64,000 nt of DNA from Streptomyces sp. GSL17-111 (GCF_037911585.1 NZ_JBAJNS010000001.1:3466001-3530000); one strand, 5' to 3'; counted from the stretch's first letter, positions 37,925 to 46,677 are shown. The notes: generated by a model not told the origin, from the letters alone. Numbers and translations are program-made.

Positions 37925-39082
37925 ATGAAGACAGAGGACCTCAAGACCGTCCGCCGGTTCGTCAAGGAGCAACTGAGCGGCGACACCGAGCACCTGGACG
38001 CCCTGACCGACAAACCCCACCAGGTGTACGAGGCGTTCCGCGAGACGGGCCTGGCCAACTGGTGGCTGCCCGAGGAGTACGGCGGACGCGGGCTGGGCCT
38101 GGAGGACGGCGTCGAGATCGTCAACGAGATCGCGTACGGCGACGCCGGGGTGGCGTTCACCCTGTTCATCTCCGTCCTGGGCACCAGCATGGTGCAGCTC
38201 TACGGCTCGGAGGAGCTCAAGTCCCGCTACCTCAGGCCGATGGCCGAGGGCGGCACCTTCTGCGCGACGCTCGGCAGCGAGCGCAACGCCGGCAGCGAGC
38301 TGAACAAGATGGAGACGGTCGTCTCCCGGGAGGGTGACGAGCTCGTCATCACCGGCGACAAGTACTTCTCCACCAACACCGACTTCGCGGACTTCCTCGT
38401 GGTCGTCGCCCAGGCGGCGGACAACCCCGAGGAGCACCACGCGATCCTCGTGCCCAGGGACACCCCCGGGGTGGAGATCGTCAAGCGGTGGGACGTCATC
38501 GGCCTGCGCGCCTCCCACACCTACCAGGTGCGGCTGGACGGCTGCCGGGTGCCGAAGGCCAACCAGCTGGAGGGCTCGGGGCTGCGGCTGCTGGAGATCG
38601 GCCTCAACGCGAGCCGCATCCTCATCGCGACGACCGCCGTCGGTATCGCCCGGCGCATCCGCGACCACTGCATGACCTACGCCAAGAACAAGCCGTTCCG
38701 CGACGGCACCCTCCTCCAGAGCCCGGTCTTCGCGCAGAAGCTGGGCCAGATGGAGATGCAGATCGACGTCATGAAGGGCCACTGCCTGCGCGCCGCCCGG
38801 GACTACGACGCCGCGATGGCGGAGCCGAACGCGGCGGCCGTCTTCGCCCGGCAGGGCACGCTCAAGACCGCCCTGACGGCGAAGATGTTCTGCGGCCAGG
38901 CGGCCTGGGACGTGGCCTCCGTCGGCTCCGAGATGTTCGGCGGGCTCGGCTACACCGACGAGCACCCCGTGGGGAAGCTCGTCCGCGACGTGCGCTACGT
39001 CTCGATCGTCGAGGGCGGTGACGACGTCCTGCGCGACCTGCTGTTCAGCCGCTACGTCATCCCCGTCCCGCGCCGCGCGTAG
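37925..39082 (+). CDS. Acyl-CoA dehydrogenase family flavoenzyme
   Basis: The 385-residue protein has the acyl-CoA dehydrogenase layout: N-terminal helices with [11 protein letters not shown], the middle beta domain ([23 protein letters not shown]), and C-terminal helices with [42 protein letters not shown]. Glu363 sits where the catalytic base occurs in short-chain members. It starts 11 bases after the loading PKS gene with AGGACAAGGA upstream, so it is the last gene of the operon before a strong hairpin. It may introduce unsaturation into an acyl thioester on CoA or ACP, or oxidise an amine or ketone-adjacent carbon of the product. Its substrate is unknown. Confidence 0.92.
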   Translation: MKTEDLKTVRRFVKEQLSGDTEHLDALTDKPHQVYEAFRETGLANWWLPEEYGGRGLGLEDGVEIVNEIAYGDAGVAFTLFISVLGTSMVQLYGSEELKSRYLRPMAEGGTFCATLGSERNAGSELNKMETVVSREGDELVITGDKYFSTNTDFADFLVVVAQAADNPEEHHAILVPRDTPGVEIVKRWDVIGLRASHTYQVRLDGCRVPKANQLEGSGLRLLEIGLNASRILIATTAVGIARRIRDHCMTYAKNKPFRDGTLLQSPVFAQKLGQMEMQIDVMKGHCLRAARDYDAAMAEPNAAAVFARQGTLKTALTAKMFCGQAAWDVASVGSEMFGGLGYTDEHPVGKLVRDVRYVSIVEGGDDVLRDLLFSRYVIPVPRRA

Positions 39083-39108
39083 GGCCCTCGGGACGGGCCC
39101 CCGCTCCG

Positions 39109-39146
39109 GTTGCGGGGTGGCCGCCCACGGGCCGCCACCCCGCAAC
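39109..39146. terminator. Bidirectional hairpin between the PKS operon and pyc
   Basis: Arms at 39109-39121 and 39134-39146 are perfectly complementary over 13 bases, with further pairing inside. The hairpin lies between two convergent genes and should end both transcripts. There is no T run, as is common for Streptomyces terminators. Confidence 0.85.
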
Positions 39147-39159
39147 GGGGGACGGGGCT

Positions 39160-42100
39160 TTACGTCAGCTCGACCAGGAGGTCGCCGGCCTCCACCTGCT
39201 GGATCGCGTTGACGGCGATCCGCCCGACCGTGCCCGCCTTGGGGGCGGTGATGGCCGCCTCCATCTTCATGGCCTCGATCGTGGCGAGCGTCGCGCCCGC
39301 CTCGACGCTGTCGCCCTCGACGGCCACGAGGGTCACGACACCGGCGAACGGCGCGGCGACGTGGCCCGGGTTCGCCTTGTCGGCCTTCTCGGTGGCCGGT
39401 ACGTCCGAGGCGACGGACCGGTCCCGTACCTGGATGGGCCGGATCTGCCCGTTCAGCGTGGACATCACGGTGCGCAGGCCGCGCTCGTCCGCCTCGCCGA
39501 TGGCCTCCAGCTCGATGAGCAGCCGGACGCCCGGCTCCAGGTCGACGGCGTACTCGTGGCCCGGGCGCAGGCCGTAGAAGAAGTCCTTGCTGGCGAGGAC
39601 GCTGGTGTCGCCGTACGCCTCGCGGTGGGTCGTGAACTCCTTCGTCGGGCCGGGGAAGAGCAGCCGGTTGAGCGCCGCGCGGCGGTCCTTCTCCAGCATC
39701 TCCCGGTCCTCGTCGGACAGCTCCTGGACGGGCTTGGGCTCCGCGCGGCCCTGGAGCGCCTTGCTGCGGAACGGCTCGGGCCAGCCGCCGGGCGGGTTGC
39801 CCAGCTCGCCGCGCAGGAAGCCGATGACGGAGTCGGGGATGTCGAACGTGTGCGGCTCCGCCTCGAAGTCGGCAGGGGAGACCCCGGCCCCGACGAGGTG
39901 CAGGGCCAGGTCGCCGACGACCTTGGAGGACGGCGTCACCTTCACCAGGTGGCCGAGGATGCGGTCGGCGGCGGCGTACATCGACTCGATCTCCTCGAAC
40001 CGGTCGCCGAGGCCGAGGGCGATGGCCTGCGTGCGCAGGTTGGAGAGCTGCCCGCCGGGGATCTCGTGGTGGTAGACGCGGCCGGTCGGGGAGGCGAGGC
40101 CCGCCTCGAAGGGCGCGTAGATCTTCCGCACGCTCTCCCAGTACGGCTCCAGGTCGCCGATGGCCTGCAGACTGAGGCCGGTGGGCCGCTCGCTGTGGTC
40201 GGTGGCGGCCACGAGGGCCGACAGCGACGGCTGCGAGGTCGTGCCCGCCATCGAGGCGACGGCGCCGTCGACGGCGTCCGCCCCGGCCCGGACGGCCGCG
40301 AGGTAGGTGGCGAGCTGGCCACCGGCGGTGTCGTGGGTGTGCAGGTGCACCGGCAGGTCGAACTCGCGGCGCAGCGCGGAGACCAGCTTCTCGGCCGCCG
40401 GCGCGCGCAGCAGGCCCGCCATGTCCTTGACGGCGAGCACGTGCGCCCCCGCCTCGACGATCTGCTCGGCCAGCCGCAGGTAGTAGTCGAGGGTGTAGAG
40501 CTTCTCACCCGGGTCGGACAGGTCGGAGGTGTAGCACAGGGCGACCTCGGCGACGGCCGAGCCGGTCTCCCGCACCGCCTCGATGGCGGGCCGCATCTGG
40601 CCGACGTCGTTGAGCGCGTCGAAGATGCGGAAGACGTCGATGCCGGTGGCCGTGGCCTCCTCGACGAAGGCGTTCGTCACGTCCGTCGGGTACGGGGTGT
40701 AGCCGACGGTGTTGCGGCCGCGCAGCAGCATCTGGAGGCAGATGTTGGGGACGGCCTCGCGCAGCTGGGCGAGCCGCTCCCACGGGTCCTCGGCGAGGAA
40801 GCGCAGGGCCACGTCGTACGTCGCGCCGCCCCAGCACTCCAGGGACAGCAGCTCCGGCGTGGTGTGCGCGACGGCGGGGGCGACCGCCAGCAGGTCCTTG
40901 GTCCGCACCCGGGTGGCGAGCAGCGACTGGTGGGCGTCGCGGAAGGTGGTGTCGGTGACGCCCAGCGTCGGCGACTCGCGCAGCCAGCGCGCGAAGCCCT
41001 CCGGGCCGAGCTCGGTGAGCTTCTGCTTGGAACCGGCGGGCGGGGCCCCGGCGGGCAGCGCGGGCAGCTTGCTCACGGGGTCGATGACCTGCGGGCGCTC
41101 CCCGTGCGGCTTGTTGACGGTGACGTCGGCCAGGTACGTCAGCAGCTTCGTCCCCCGGTCGGCGGAGTGCCGGGCGGTCACCAGGTGCGGACGCTGCTCG
41201 ATGAACGAGGTGGTGACGCGTCCGGCCTGGAAGTCCGGGTCGTCCAGGACGGCCTGGAGGAAGGGGATGTTCGTCTGCACGCCCCGGATACGGAACTCGG
41301 CGACGGCACGCCGGGCGCGGCCGACGGCCGTGTGGAAGTCGCGGCCCCGGCAGGTCAGCTTGACCAGCATCGAGTCGAAGTGCGCGCTGATCTCGGTGCC
41401 CGCGTGGGCGGTGCCGCCGTCGAGGCGGATGCCGGAGCCGCCGGGGGAGCGGTAGGCGCTGATCTTGCCGGTGTCCGGGCGGAAGCCGTTGGCCGGGTCC
41501 TCGGTGGTGATGCGGCACTGGAGCGCGGCGCCGCGCAGGTACACGCTGTCCTGGGAGAGGCCGAGGTCGGCGAGCGTCTGCCCGGCCGCGATGCGCAGCT
41601 GCGACTGGACGAGGTCGACGTCGGTGACCTCCTCGGTCACCGTGTGCTCGACCTGGATGCGCGGGTTCATCTCGATGAAGACGTGGTTGCCGTCGCGGTC
41701 GAGCAGGAACTCGACGGTGCCCGCGTTGCGGTACCCGATCTCACGGGCGAAGTTCACCGCGTCGGTGCAGATCCGCTCCCGCAGCTCGGGGCTGAGGTTC
41801 GGGGCGGGGGCCAGCTCGATGACCTTCTGGTGGCGGCGCTGGAGCGAGCAGTCGCGCTCGAAGAGGTGAATGACGTTGCCCTCGCCGTCGGCGAGGATCT
41901 GCACCTCGATGTGCCGGGGCTCGACGACGGCCTTCTCCAGGAACACCGTCGGATCCCCGAAGGCGGACTCGGCCTCCCGGGAGGCGGCCCGGATCGAGTC
42001 CCGCAGCGTCGCCGGGTCCTCGACGCGCCGCATGCCGCGACCGCCACCGCCCGCCACGGCCTTGACGAACACCGGGAAGCCCAGCTCCTCGGCCGCCCGC

Positions 42101-42534
42101 ACCAGCTCGTCCACGTCGGTCGAGGGCTCCGAGGAGCCGAGGACGGGGACGCCCGCCGCCCGCGCGGCGGCCACCGCGCGCGCCTTGTTGCCGGTCAGCT
42201 CCAGCGTCTCCGCGTCCGGCCCGACGAAGGTGATCCCGGCCGCCGCGCACGCCCGCGCCAGGTCGGGGTTCTCGGACAGGAAGCCGTACCCCGGGTAGAC
42301 GGCGTCGGCCCCCGCCTCCCGCGCCGCGCGCACGATCTCCTCGACCGAGAGGTAGGCCCGTACCGGATGGCCGGGCTCCCCGATCTCGTAGGCCTCGTCG
42401 GCCTTGAGCCGGTGCAGCGAGTTGCGGTCCTCGTGCGGGAACACGGCGACGGTCCCCGCCCCGAGTTCATAGCCGGCGCGGAACGCGCGGATGGCGATCT
42501 CGCCGCGGTTGGCGACCAGCACCTTGCGGAACAT
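39160..42534 (-). CDS. pyc: Pyruvate carboxylase
   Basis: The 1124-residue protein has the full single-chain layout. Biotin carboxylase occupies about 1-450 (VANRGEIA, the GGGGRGM glycine loop, EMNPRIQVEHTVTE). The carboxyltransferase barrel occupies about 535-810 (DTTFRDAHQSLLATR, LECWGGATYD, KDMAGLLR, HTHDTAGGQ). A biotinyl domain ends the protein, with EAMKMEA carrying biotinyl-Lys1090. It converts pyruvate, bicarbonate and ATP to oxaloacetate in the cytoplasm, refilling the TCA cycle. ATG 42534 has AAGGGA (42545-42550) 10 bases upstream. It is monocistronic by appearance and convergent with the PKS operon. Through oxaloacetate it may indirectly support malonyl and methylmalonyl supply, but its proximity to the PKS need not be functional. 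Confidence 0.97.
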   Translation of the reverse strand: MFRKVLVANRGEIAIRAFRAGYELGAGTVAVFPHEDRNSLHRLKADEAYEIGEPGHPVRAYLSVEEIVRAAREAGADAVYPGYGFLSENPDLARACAAAGITFVGPDAETLELTGNKARAVAAARAAGVPVLGSSEPSTDVDELVRAAEELGFPVFVKAVAGGGGRGMRRVEDPATLRDSIRAASREAESAFGDPTVFLEKAVVEPRHIEVQILADGEGNVIHLFERDCSLQRRHQKVIELAPAPNLSPELRERICTDAVNFAREIGYRNAGTVEFLLDRDGNHVFIEMNPRIQVEHTVTEEVTDVDLVQSQLRIAAGQTLADLGLSQDSVYLRGAALQCRITTEDPANGFRPDTGKISAYRSPGGSGIRLDGGTAHAGTEISAHFDSMLVKLTCRGRDFHTAVGRARRAVAEFRIRGVQTNIPFLQAVLDDPDFQAGRVTTSFIEQRPHLVTARHSADRGTKLLTYLADVTVNKPHGERPQVIDPVSKLPALPAGAPPAGSKQKLTELGPEGFARWLRESPTLGVTDTTFRDAHQSLLATRVRTKDLLAVAPAVAHTTPELLSLECWGGATYDVALRFLAEDPWERLAQLREAVPNICLQMLLRGRNTVGYTPYPTDVTNAFVEEATATGIDVFRIFDALNDVGQMRPAIEAVRETGSAVAEVALCYTSDLSDPGEKLYTLDYYLRLAEQIVEAGAHVLAVKDMAGLLRAPAAEKLVSALRREFDLPVHLHTHDTAGGQLATYLAAVRAGADAVDGAVASMAGTTSQPSLSALVAATDHSERPTGLSLQAIGDLEPYWESVRKIYAPFEAGLASPTGRVYHHEIPGGQLSNLRTQAIALGLGDRFEEIESMYAAADRILGHLVKVTPSSKVVGDLALHLVGAGVSPADFEAEPHTFDIPDSVIGFLRGELGNPPGGWPEPFRSKALQGRAEPKPVQELSDEDREMLEKDRRAALNRLLFPGPTKEFTTHREAYGDTSVLASKDFFYGLRPGHEYAVDLEPGVRLLIELEAIGEADERGLRTVMSTLNGQIRPIQVRDRSVASDVPATEKADKANPGHVAAPFAGVVTLVAVEGDSVEAGATLATIEAMKMEAAITAPKAGTVGRIAVNAIQQVEAGDLLVELT

Positions 42535-42791
42535 GGCTCATCGGTCCCTTCGATCGGGTGAAGGCATGAGGGCTCGCGTGCGGGCGGGACGGCAGGGTTT
42601 CCGTTCACGTGTCGCACGTGCCCTGACCACGCATACCCCGCCGCCGTCCGCGCAGCACGGGCCGCGCTGGGTGCGTCGTCGAACCCGAGCCGAGTCCATC
42701 ACGTCACACGGTGCGCCGTGGAGGTCACACGCGTGTTGAACCGCTCACGTCACTCCCCACTCCCCCGTGAGCTCCCCGCCCCGGACGCCGG
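42535..42791. promoter_or_regulatory. Region upstream of pyc with CACGTG and TCACGTCAC repeats
   Basis: No gene is seen in these 257 bases. Two CACGTG palindromes sit 9 bases apart (42606-42611, 42615-42620). Two perfect TCACGTCAC copies lie at 42699-42707 and 42745-42753, with a further GTCAC at 42724. They are upstream of pyc and downstream of the defence pair, so an operator controlling pyc is possible but unproven. Confidence 0.4.
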
Positions 42792-43649
42792 TCAGGCTTC
42801 TTGCTGGTCCTCTGTGCCGATCCCGAGGGCGGCGAGCAACCGCCAGACATCGGACGACGGATCACGCTTCAGCGGGTCGCAGGATGCCGCGTGGCCGCTA
42901 CGGAGCCTCCAAACCTGCGGCGACTCGGCGCGCGGTTCTCGGATCGGAGAGAAGTCGGCGCCTTTCGGGGAACAGCTGCCGTACGGGCACAGGGATACGA
43001 GCTTGCGGGCGTTGCGCACGGCTGCTCGTTCCCTTCCCACGAGCGAATTGCCACGCTGGCCGCCCAGCCCCTTACCTCGGTCGCCTGACTGCTGGTCGTA
43101 GTCCTGGAAGCCCTTCGCGTCCCGATGCGCGCGGAGGCGGTCGAGGACCGTGCTGTTCCGTCCGCCCTCCTGGCTGGTGAACTGTTGGAAGTGCAGGAGC
43201 AGCCAGAGCTCGAAGGACGGGTGGGACAGCGCTACCTGCACACCTGTTGCGGCAGCCTTGCGCATGGCTTCCGGAATGTCGTCGTCGCGCTGGTCCTCGC
43301 TGTCCCGGTCGAAGAGTGCCCACTTCTCGTCGTCCGGGTCTGCCGCCGTGGCGATCACAAGATCGACAGTCTCCGTAGGGCGGAGGCCGCGTCCCGCGTT
43401 GCAGTGCTTCAGGCGAAACTTCTGGCCCTCCCGCTCGCCGTAGTGCTTGTTCAGTAGGGCGATGTAGTCGCGTTCCGTCTTCTCGCCCTCCGTTGCCACG
43501 TAGATCACCCGTCGGGACTCGTCCGGATACGACTGCGGTGACCGGCGCAGTGGCGCGGGTGGGCCGTCAGGGTTTCGGCGCCGACGGCGGCTGCCCGGCT
43601 GGCTGCGACCGGTCCCGCCGATGCGGCCCTTCTTGGCCGCCCCGCTCAC
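42792..43649 (-). CDS. RloB-like Toprim-fold protein, likely effector of a two-gene phage defence system
   Basis: The 285-residue protein matches the RloB pattern. A basic N-terminal tail (residues 1-40) is followed by IYVATEGEKTERDY (49-62), with the Toprim-type glutamates near Glu54/Glu56, then WALFDRDSED with Asp114 and Asp116, and HPSFELWLLLHF (143-154). Toprim domains bind Mg2+ and often cut nucleic acid; RloB proteins pair with an ABC-type ATPase in AbiL-like systems and are analogous to PARIS AriB. Its ATG overlaps the stop of the upstream ATPase gene as ATGA, so the two are translated together. A function in abortive infection is inferred from family and pairing. The C-terminal 80 residues are less typical. 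Confidence 0.88.
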   Translation of the reverse strand: MSGAAKKGRIGGTGRSQPGSRRRRRNPDGPPAPLRRSPQSYPDESRRVIYVATEGEKTERDYIALLNKHYGEREGQKFRLKHCNAGRGLRPTETVDLVIATAADPDDEKWALFDRDSEDQRDDDIPEAMRKAAATGVQVALSHPSFELWLLLHFQQFTSQEGGRNSTVLDRLRAHRDAKGFQDYDQQSGDRGKGLGGQRGNSLVGRERAAVRNARKLVSLCPYGSCSPKGADFSPIREPRAESPQVWRLRSGHAASCDPLKRDPSSDVWRLLAALGIGTEDQQEA

Positions 43650-44923
43650 GCCGAGGCTCGCATCTGCTCGAGCGTGGCGATATGGCGGCCGAGCTCCCCA
43701 CTGGTCAGACGCGGTACCCCGCCGTAGTGCCCGTGCAGATAGCGGCGTTCCAGGTTCTCGTCACGGCGGGCCTTTCGCGCTGCCGTGAGGGGGTACAGGT
43801 GGGTCTCCCCCGACGTGCTCTTCGTCGTGATCCACACCTGGTCCCGGGCGAGTGGCCGCTCTGCCACGGAGGGACCGAGGAGCGTGGCGTCGTGGGTGGT
43901 GAAGACCAGCTGTGCGGGATGTGGGTTGGCTTCCTGATCGTGAAAGAGGCGGATGGCCTCGGCGGCGAGCAAGGAGTGCAGGCTGGAGTCGAGCTCGTCG
44001 GCGAGGAGGACGCCGCCACGCTCGAGCACGTGCAGGAGCGGGCCGAGAAAGGCGAACCAGGCCTGCGTGCCCAACGACTCCTGCTCCAGGAAGTCGAGCG
44101 GCTGCGCTTCGGTGCCGCTTCCTTGGTGCAGCAGCCGCACCTCTCCCGTCTCGGGGTCGATCGTCATGCCGGTGACTCCGAGATCAGCTGCGGACAGGAG
44201 CGCGACGAGACGCTCGCGCAGTTCTGAGCCGCTTCGGGGATCGGTGATCCGTTCACGCGTCCATGCGGTGCGGGCCTCGACCTCGCTGTGAGGGGATACC
44301 AGCCACAGGTTGTCCACGAACCACCGGTGAACCGCCGAGAGCTGCGGATGGTTCAGCGTCGCCCCGACCGTCAGGAGCAACGCGTCAGGGCGGGTGGATT
44401 CCCTGATCAGGTCCTTGTGGCCTTTCAAGCCCGCTCCGGGGAAGCGGACCTCTCCCCCCTCGTACTCGGGCCGTCCTGCCTCGCGATCGAACCAGACCTG
44501 GCGGCGTCCGGAGGGGTAGGCGTGGAGCCACTCAGCCTCCACCCGGTCATCCGAGAGTTCGAAGCCGTACGTGTACCGCACACGCCGCTTTCCGAGGAGG
44601 AGATCCACTTCGAAGAGGCTCGTCTCCTCCTGTGCCTCAGCTGCCAGCGCGAACGGCTCTCTCGGAATGCGTGGTGACCTGCCCCAGTCCGCGAACGAGT
44701 CGAGCACCGCCGTGCGCATGAAGCGCAGGGCGGAGAGCACGTTGCTCTTCCCCGAGGCGTTGGCTCCGTAGATGCCGACGGTCGGCAGCACGGACACGTG
44801 TCTGCCCTCCGAGCGGACGCCCGTGTCCCGCGCCGTTCCCTCATTAATCTCCGTGGCGACCAGGGAGAGCTCTTGTTCGTCACGAATGGATCGATGGTTG
44901 GCCACCCGGAAGCTGAGTAGCAC
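43646..44923 (-). CDS. AAA/ABC-type ATPase, RloA/AbiLi-like, partner of the RloB-like protein
   Basis: The 425-residue protein starts LSFRVANHRSI, the usual opening of AAA_15/21 (SMC-like) defence ATPases. It has Walker A GANASGKS (53-60), an ESLGTQAW signature-like helix (282-289), Walker B VLLADE (305-310), a D-loop (LDSSLH), and the switch His344 in TTHD. The GTG start has AGGAGGT (44929-44935) at 5 bases. The ATPase probably senses infection or forms a scaffold and then activates the RloB-like partner. The pair is a compact two-gene cassette between pyc and a nitrobindin-like gene, a common setting for an acquired defence island. No transposase or tRNA flanks it. Confidence 0.9.
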   Translation of the reverse strand: MLLSFRVANHRSIRDEQELSLVATEINEGTARDTGVRSEGRHVSVLPTVGIYGANASGKSNVLSALRFMRTAVLDSFADWGRSPRIPREPFALAAEAQEETSLFEVDLLLGKRRVRYTYGFELSDDRVEAEWLHAYPSGRRQVWFDREAGRPEYEGGEVRFPGAGLKGHKDLIRESTRPDALLLTVGATLNHPQLSAVHRWFVDNLWLVSPHSEVEARTAWTRERITDPRSGSELRERLVALLSAADLGVTGMTIDPETGEVRLLHQGSGTEAQPLDFLEQESLGTQAWFAFLGPLLHVLERGGVLLADELDSSLHSLLAAEAIRLFHDQEANPHPAQLVFTTHDATLLGPSVAERPLARDQVWITTKSTSGETHLYPLTAARKARRDENLERRYLHGHYGGVPRLTSGELGRHIATLEQMRASA

Positions 44924-45448
44924 GGCCTACCTCCTGGCGAGACAAGGACTGAATCACTCTCTTAGGGCATTCTATGCGGGTTACTCGCACGAAAGAGCCT
45001 AAGACGTGCCACCCGGGCTGGCCAGAACACTGGCCGCTGCACGCGCCCTGGTCGTCTGGGCGTATCCGCTCTGTCCGTCGACGAAGACGGTTGGACCTTG
45101 GCGAGGTGTGCCTGGTCGGATGGGTCGAGGTCGCTGCGGAAGAGGATTCGACAGCATCGTCGTAGGGACGACCGGGGCCGCCGTTGAGCGGGTCGGCAGG
45201 GGGGAATGTGGCGGACCAGCCCGGGACGGCGCACGGCGGGGAGCCTGTGAGCGTGAGGACGGGCGGCGGGGGTCAGCGCAGCACGGGGTGGTTCCGGCGG
45301 CGTCACGGCGCCACCGTTCGGACGGTCGTGGCGGCGCTTTCCCACTCGGAACGCGACGTCGTGCCGGTGGTCGAGGAGGTGTTCCCCGCCTATGTCCGGG
45401 CCGAGACGCGACGGCTGAGCTGCGACGAGGGCGCCGGGGAACGCGGCG
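44924..45448. other. About 0.5 kb without a convincing gene, including the probable promoter of the defence pair
   Basis: No frame here has both a family match and a credible start. Next to the ATPase gene the DNA is relatively AT-rich. It has a possible -10 box TAGAAT on the minus strand (complement of 44969-44974), flanked by a 7-base inverted repeat (44960-44966 and 44998-45004). A + frame near 45240-45440 encodes a protein-like stretch but is not recognised. Confidence 0.5.
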
Positions 45449-45475
45449 CCGGGGCCCGGGCCACCCGGGCCCCGG
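45449..45475 (-). terminator. Hairpin just after the nitrobindin-like gene
   Basis: Perfect 11-base arms (45449-45459, 45465-45475) with a 5-base loop begin 5 bases after the stop codon of the minus-strand gene. Confidence 0.85.
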
Positions 45476-45480
45476 GCGGG

Positions 45481-46044
45481 TTACTTGAAGAAGGCGATGC
45501 CGTCGTCGGGGAGGTCCTTCAGGTCCTTCGCCCACTCGCTGGGGTCGACGACCTTCTTCAGCTGGGCCGACATGTAGGGGCGCAGCGGCGTCTCGGGGGT
45601 CGCCTTCTCGCCGACCCACATCAGGTCGCCCTTGACGTAGCCGTAGAGCCGCTTGCCGCCGCTGTACTCCTCGGCGGAGGCGAGGCGGGCGACGGCGTCG
45701 GTGGCCAGGTCGATCTGGGGCTTGCCCTCGGCCAGCTCGCCGTACCAGATCTCGGCGATGCCCTGGTCGCGGATCATGGCCACCTCGACGCGACGGTCGG
45801 GGCGGACGCGCCAGTAGCCGGTCTCCGTCTCCAGCGGGCGGACCTTGGCGCCCTCGGAGTCGAGGACCCAGGAGTGCGAGACGTACTCCAGGAAGTCCCG
45901 GCCGTCGTGGGTGAAGGCGACCTCCTGGCCGAAGTTGCACTGCTCGGCGCCGGGGAAGTCCGCGACGCCCGCCCCCGTCCAGCGGCCGAGGAGGAAGGCC
46001 AGGGGGACGAGGTCGGGGTGCAGGTCCGAGGGAATCTCGATCAT
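45481..46044 (-). CDS. FABP family (nitrobindin/THAP4-like) haem-binding beta-barrel protein
   Basis: The 187-residue protein has the nitrobindin signature GxWxGxG (LLGRWTGAG, 19-27), a hydrophobic start (DLVPLAFLLGRW), and the beta-barrel pattern through to SAQLKKVVDPSEW near the end. This family (formerly DUF1794) holds b-type haem and can react with nitric oxide or peroxynitrite; the C-terminal region usually supplies the haem ligand. It has no signal peptide. No clear Shine-Dalgarno sequence precedes ATG 46044. A 33-residue membrane peptide gene lies 52 bases upstream on the same strand, and a strong hairpin follows the stop. Confidence 0.92.
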   Translation of the reverse strand: MIEIPSDLHPDLVPLAFLLGRWTGAGVADFPGAEQCNFGQEVAFTHDGRDFLEYVSHSWVLDSEGAKVRPLETETGYWRVRPDRRVEVAMIRDQGIAEIWYGELAEGKPQIDLATDAVARLASAEEYSGGKRLYGYVKGDLMWVGEKATPETPLRPYMSAQLKKVVDPSEWAKDLKDLPDDGIAFFK

Positions 46045-46096
46045 GAAGGGTTCAGACGCTCGCTGGTTCGGGTTCGAAGGGTCGGCGGGCAGCGGG

Positions 46097-46198
46097 TCAG
46101 CGCTGGCCCTGGAACAGCTTCTTCACGACGAGGAGCGAGAAGGCGCCGGTCCCGAGGACGACCAGGACCATCAGGGCGATGAAGAATGCCTCAAGCAC
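46097..46198 (-). CDS. 33-residue single-pass membrane peptide
   Basis: A GTG start at 46198 is preceded by AAGGAG (46205-46210) at 6 bases, and the frame ends at TGA 46097. The peptide starts MLEAFFIALMVLVVLG and has one hydrophobic helix of about 22 residues followed by a basic tail (VVKKLFQGQ). The perfect ribosome binding site and typical codon use argue that it is real. I recall similar tiny membrane proteins next to nitrobindin-like genes in Streptomyces, but no function is known to me. It probably sits in the membrane with its basic end inside, and could be an accessory or regulatory peptide. Confidence 0.75.
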   Translation of the reverse strand: MLEAFFIALMVLVVLGTGAFSLLVVKKLFQGQR

Positions 46199-46308
46199 GG
46201 GGCGCTCCTTGCGCTGCTTCTTGGGTGGACGATGCGGCCGGGCCCGAGTCTAGTCGCCGGGGCGGGGTGTGGCGCTGTGAGGTCCGCCGCGCGGTCTACG
46301 GTGAGCCC

Positions 46309-46677
46309 ATGGCAGACGCGAAGAAGCTCGTGATCAAGGTGACGGCCGGGGCGGACGCCCCCGAGCGGTGCTCGCAGGCGTTCACGGTGGCGGCCGTGGC
46401 GGCGGCCAGCGGGGTGGAGGTCTCGCTGTGGCTGACGGGGGAGTCGGCGTGGTTCGCGCTCCCCGGACGGGCGGCCGAGTTCGAGCTGCCGCACGCGGCC
46501 CCGCTGCCGGAGCTGATCGCGGGCATCCAGGCCGGCGGTCGGATCACGCTGTGCACGCAGTGCGCCGCGCGGCGGGACATCGAGGAGAAGGACGTCCTGG
46601 AGGGCGTGCGCATCGCGGGCGCGCAGGTCTTCGTCAGCGAGGCGATGGCCCCCGGCGCCCAGGCCCTCGTGTACTGA
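46309..46677 (+). CDS. DsrE/DsrF-like family protein
   Basis: The 122-residue protein has the DsrE-like alpha/beta fold pattern: LVIKVTAGADAPERCSQAF at the start, VEVSLWLTGESAWF in the middle, and TLCTQCAARRDI (80-91) with Cys82 and Cys85. The family often passes sulfur through a cysteine, which fits the nearby sulfurtransferase genes, although this gene is on the opposite strand. No Shine-Dalgarno is visible. TACGGT at 46297-46302 ends 6 bases before ATG, so a leaderless transcript is likely. A strong hairpin ends it at 46749-46795. Confidence 0.88.
   Translation: MADAKKLVIKVTAGADAPERCSQAFTVAAVAAASGVEVSLWLTGESAWFALPGRAAEFELPHAAPLPELIAGIQAGGRITLCTQCAARRDIEEKDVLEGVRIAGAQVFVSEAMAPGAQALVY

Noticed and set aside
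39361..42561. Long + frame opposite pyruvate carboxylase
   Set aside because: It has no recognisable domain and is the antisense shadow of a fully conserved pyc.
45184..46182. + strand frame of 332 codons across the nitrobindin-like gene
   Set aside because: Most of it is the shadow of the minus-strand gene; only its first third lies in empty DNA and matches nothing recognised.
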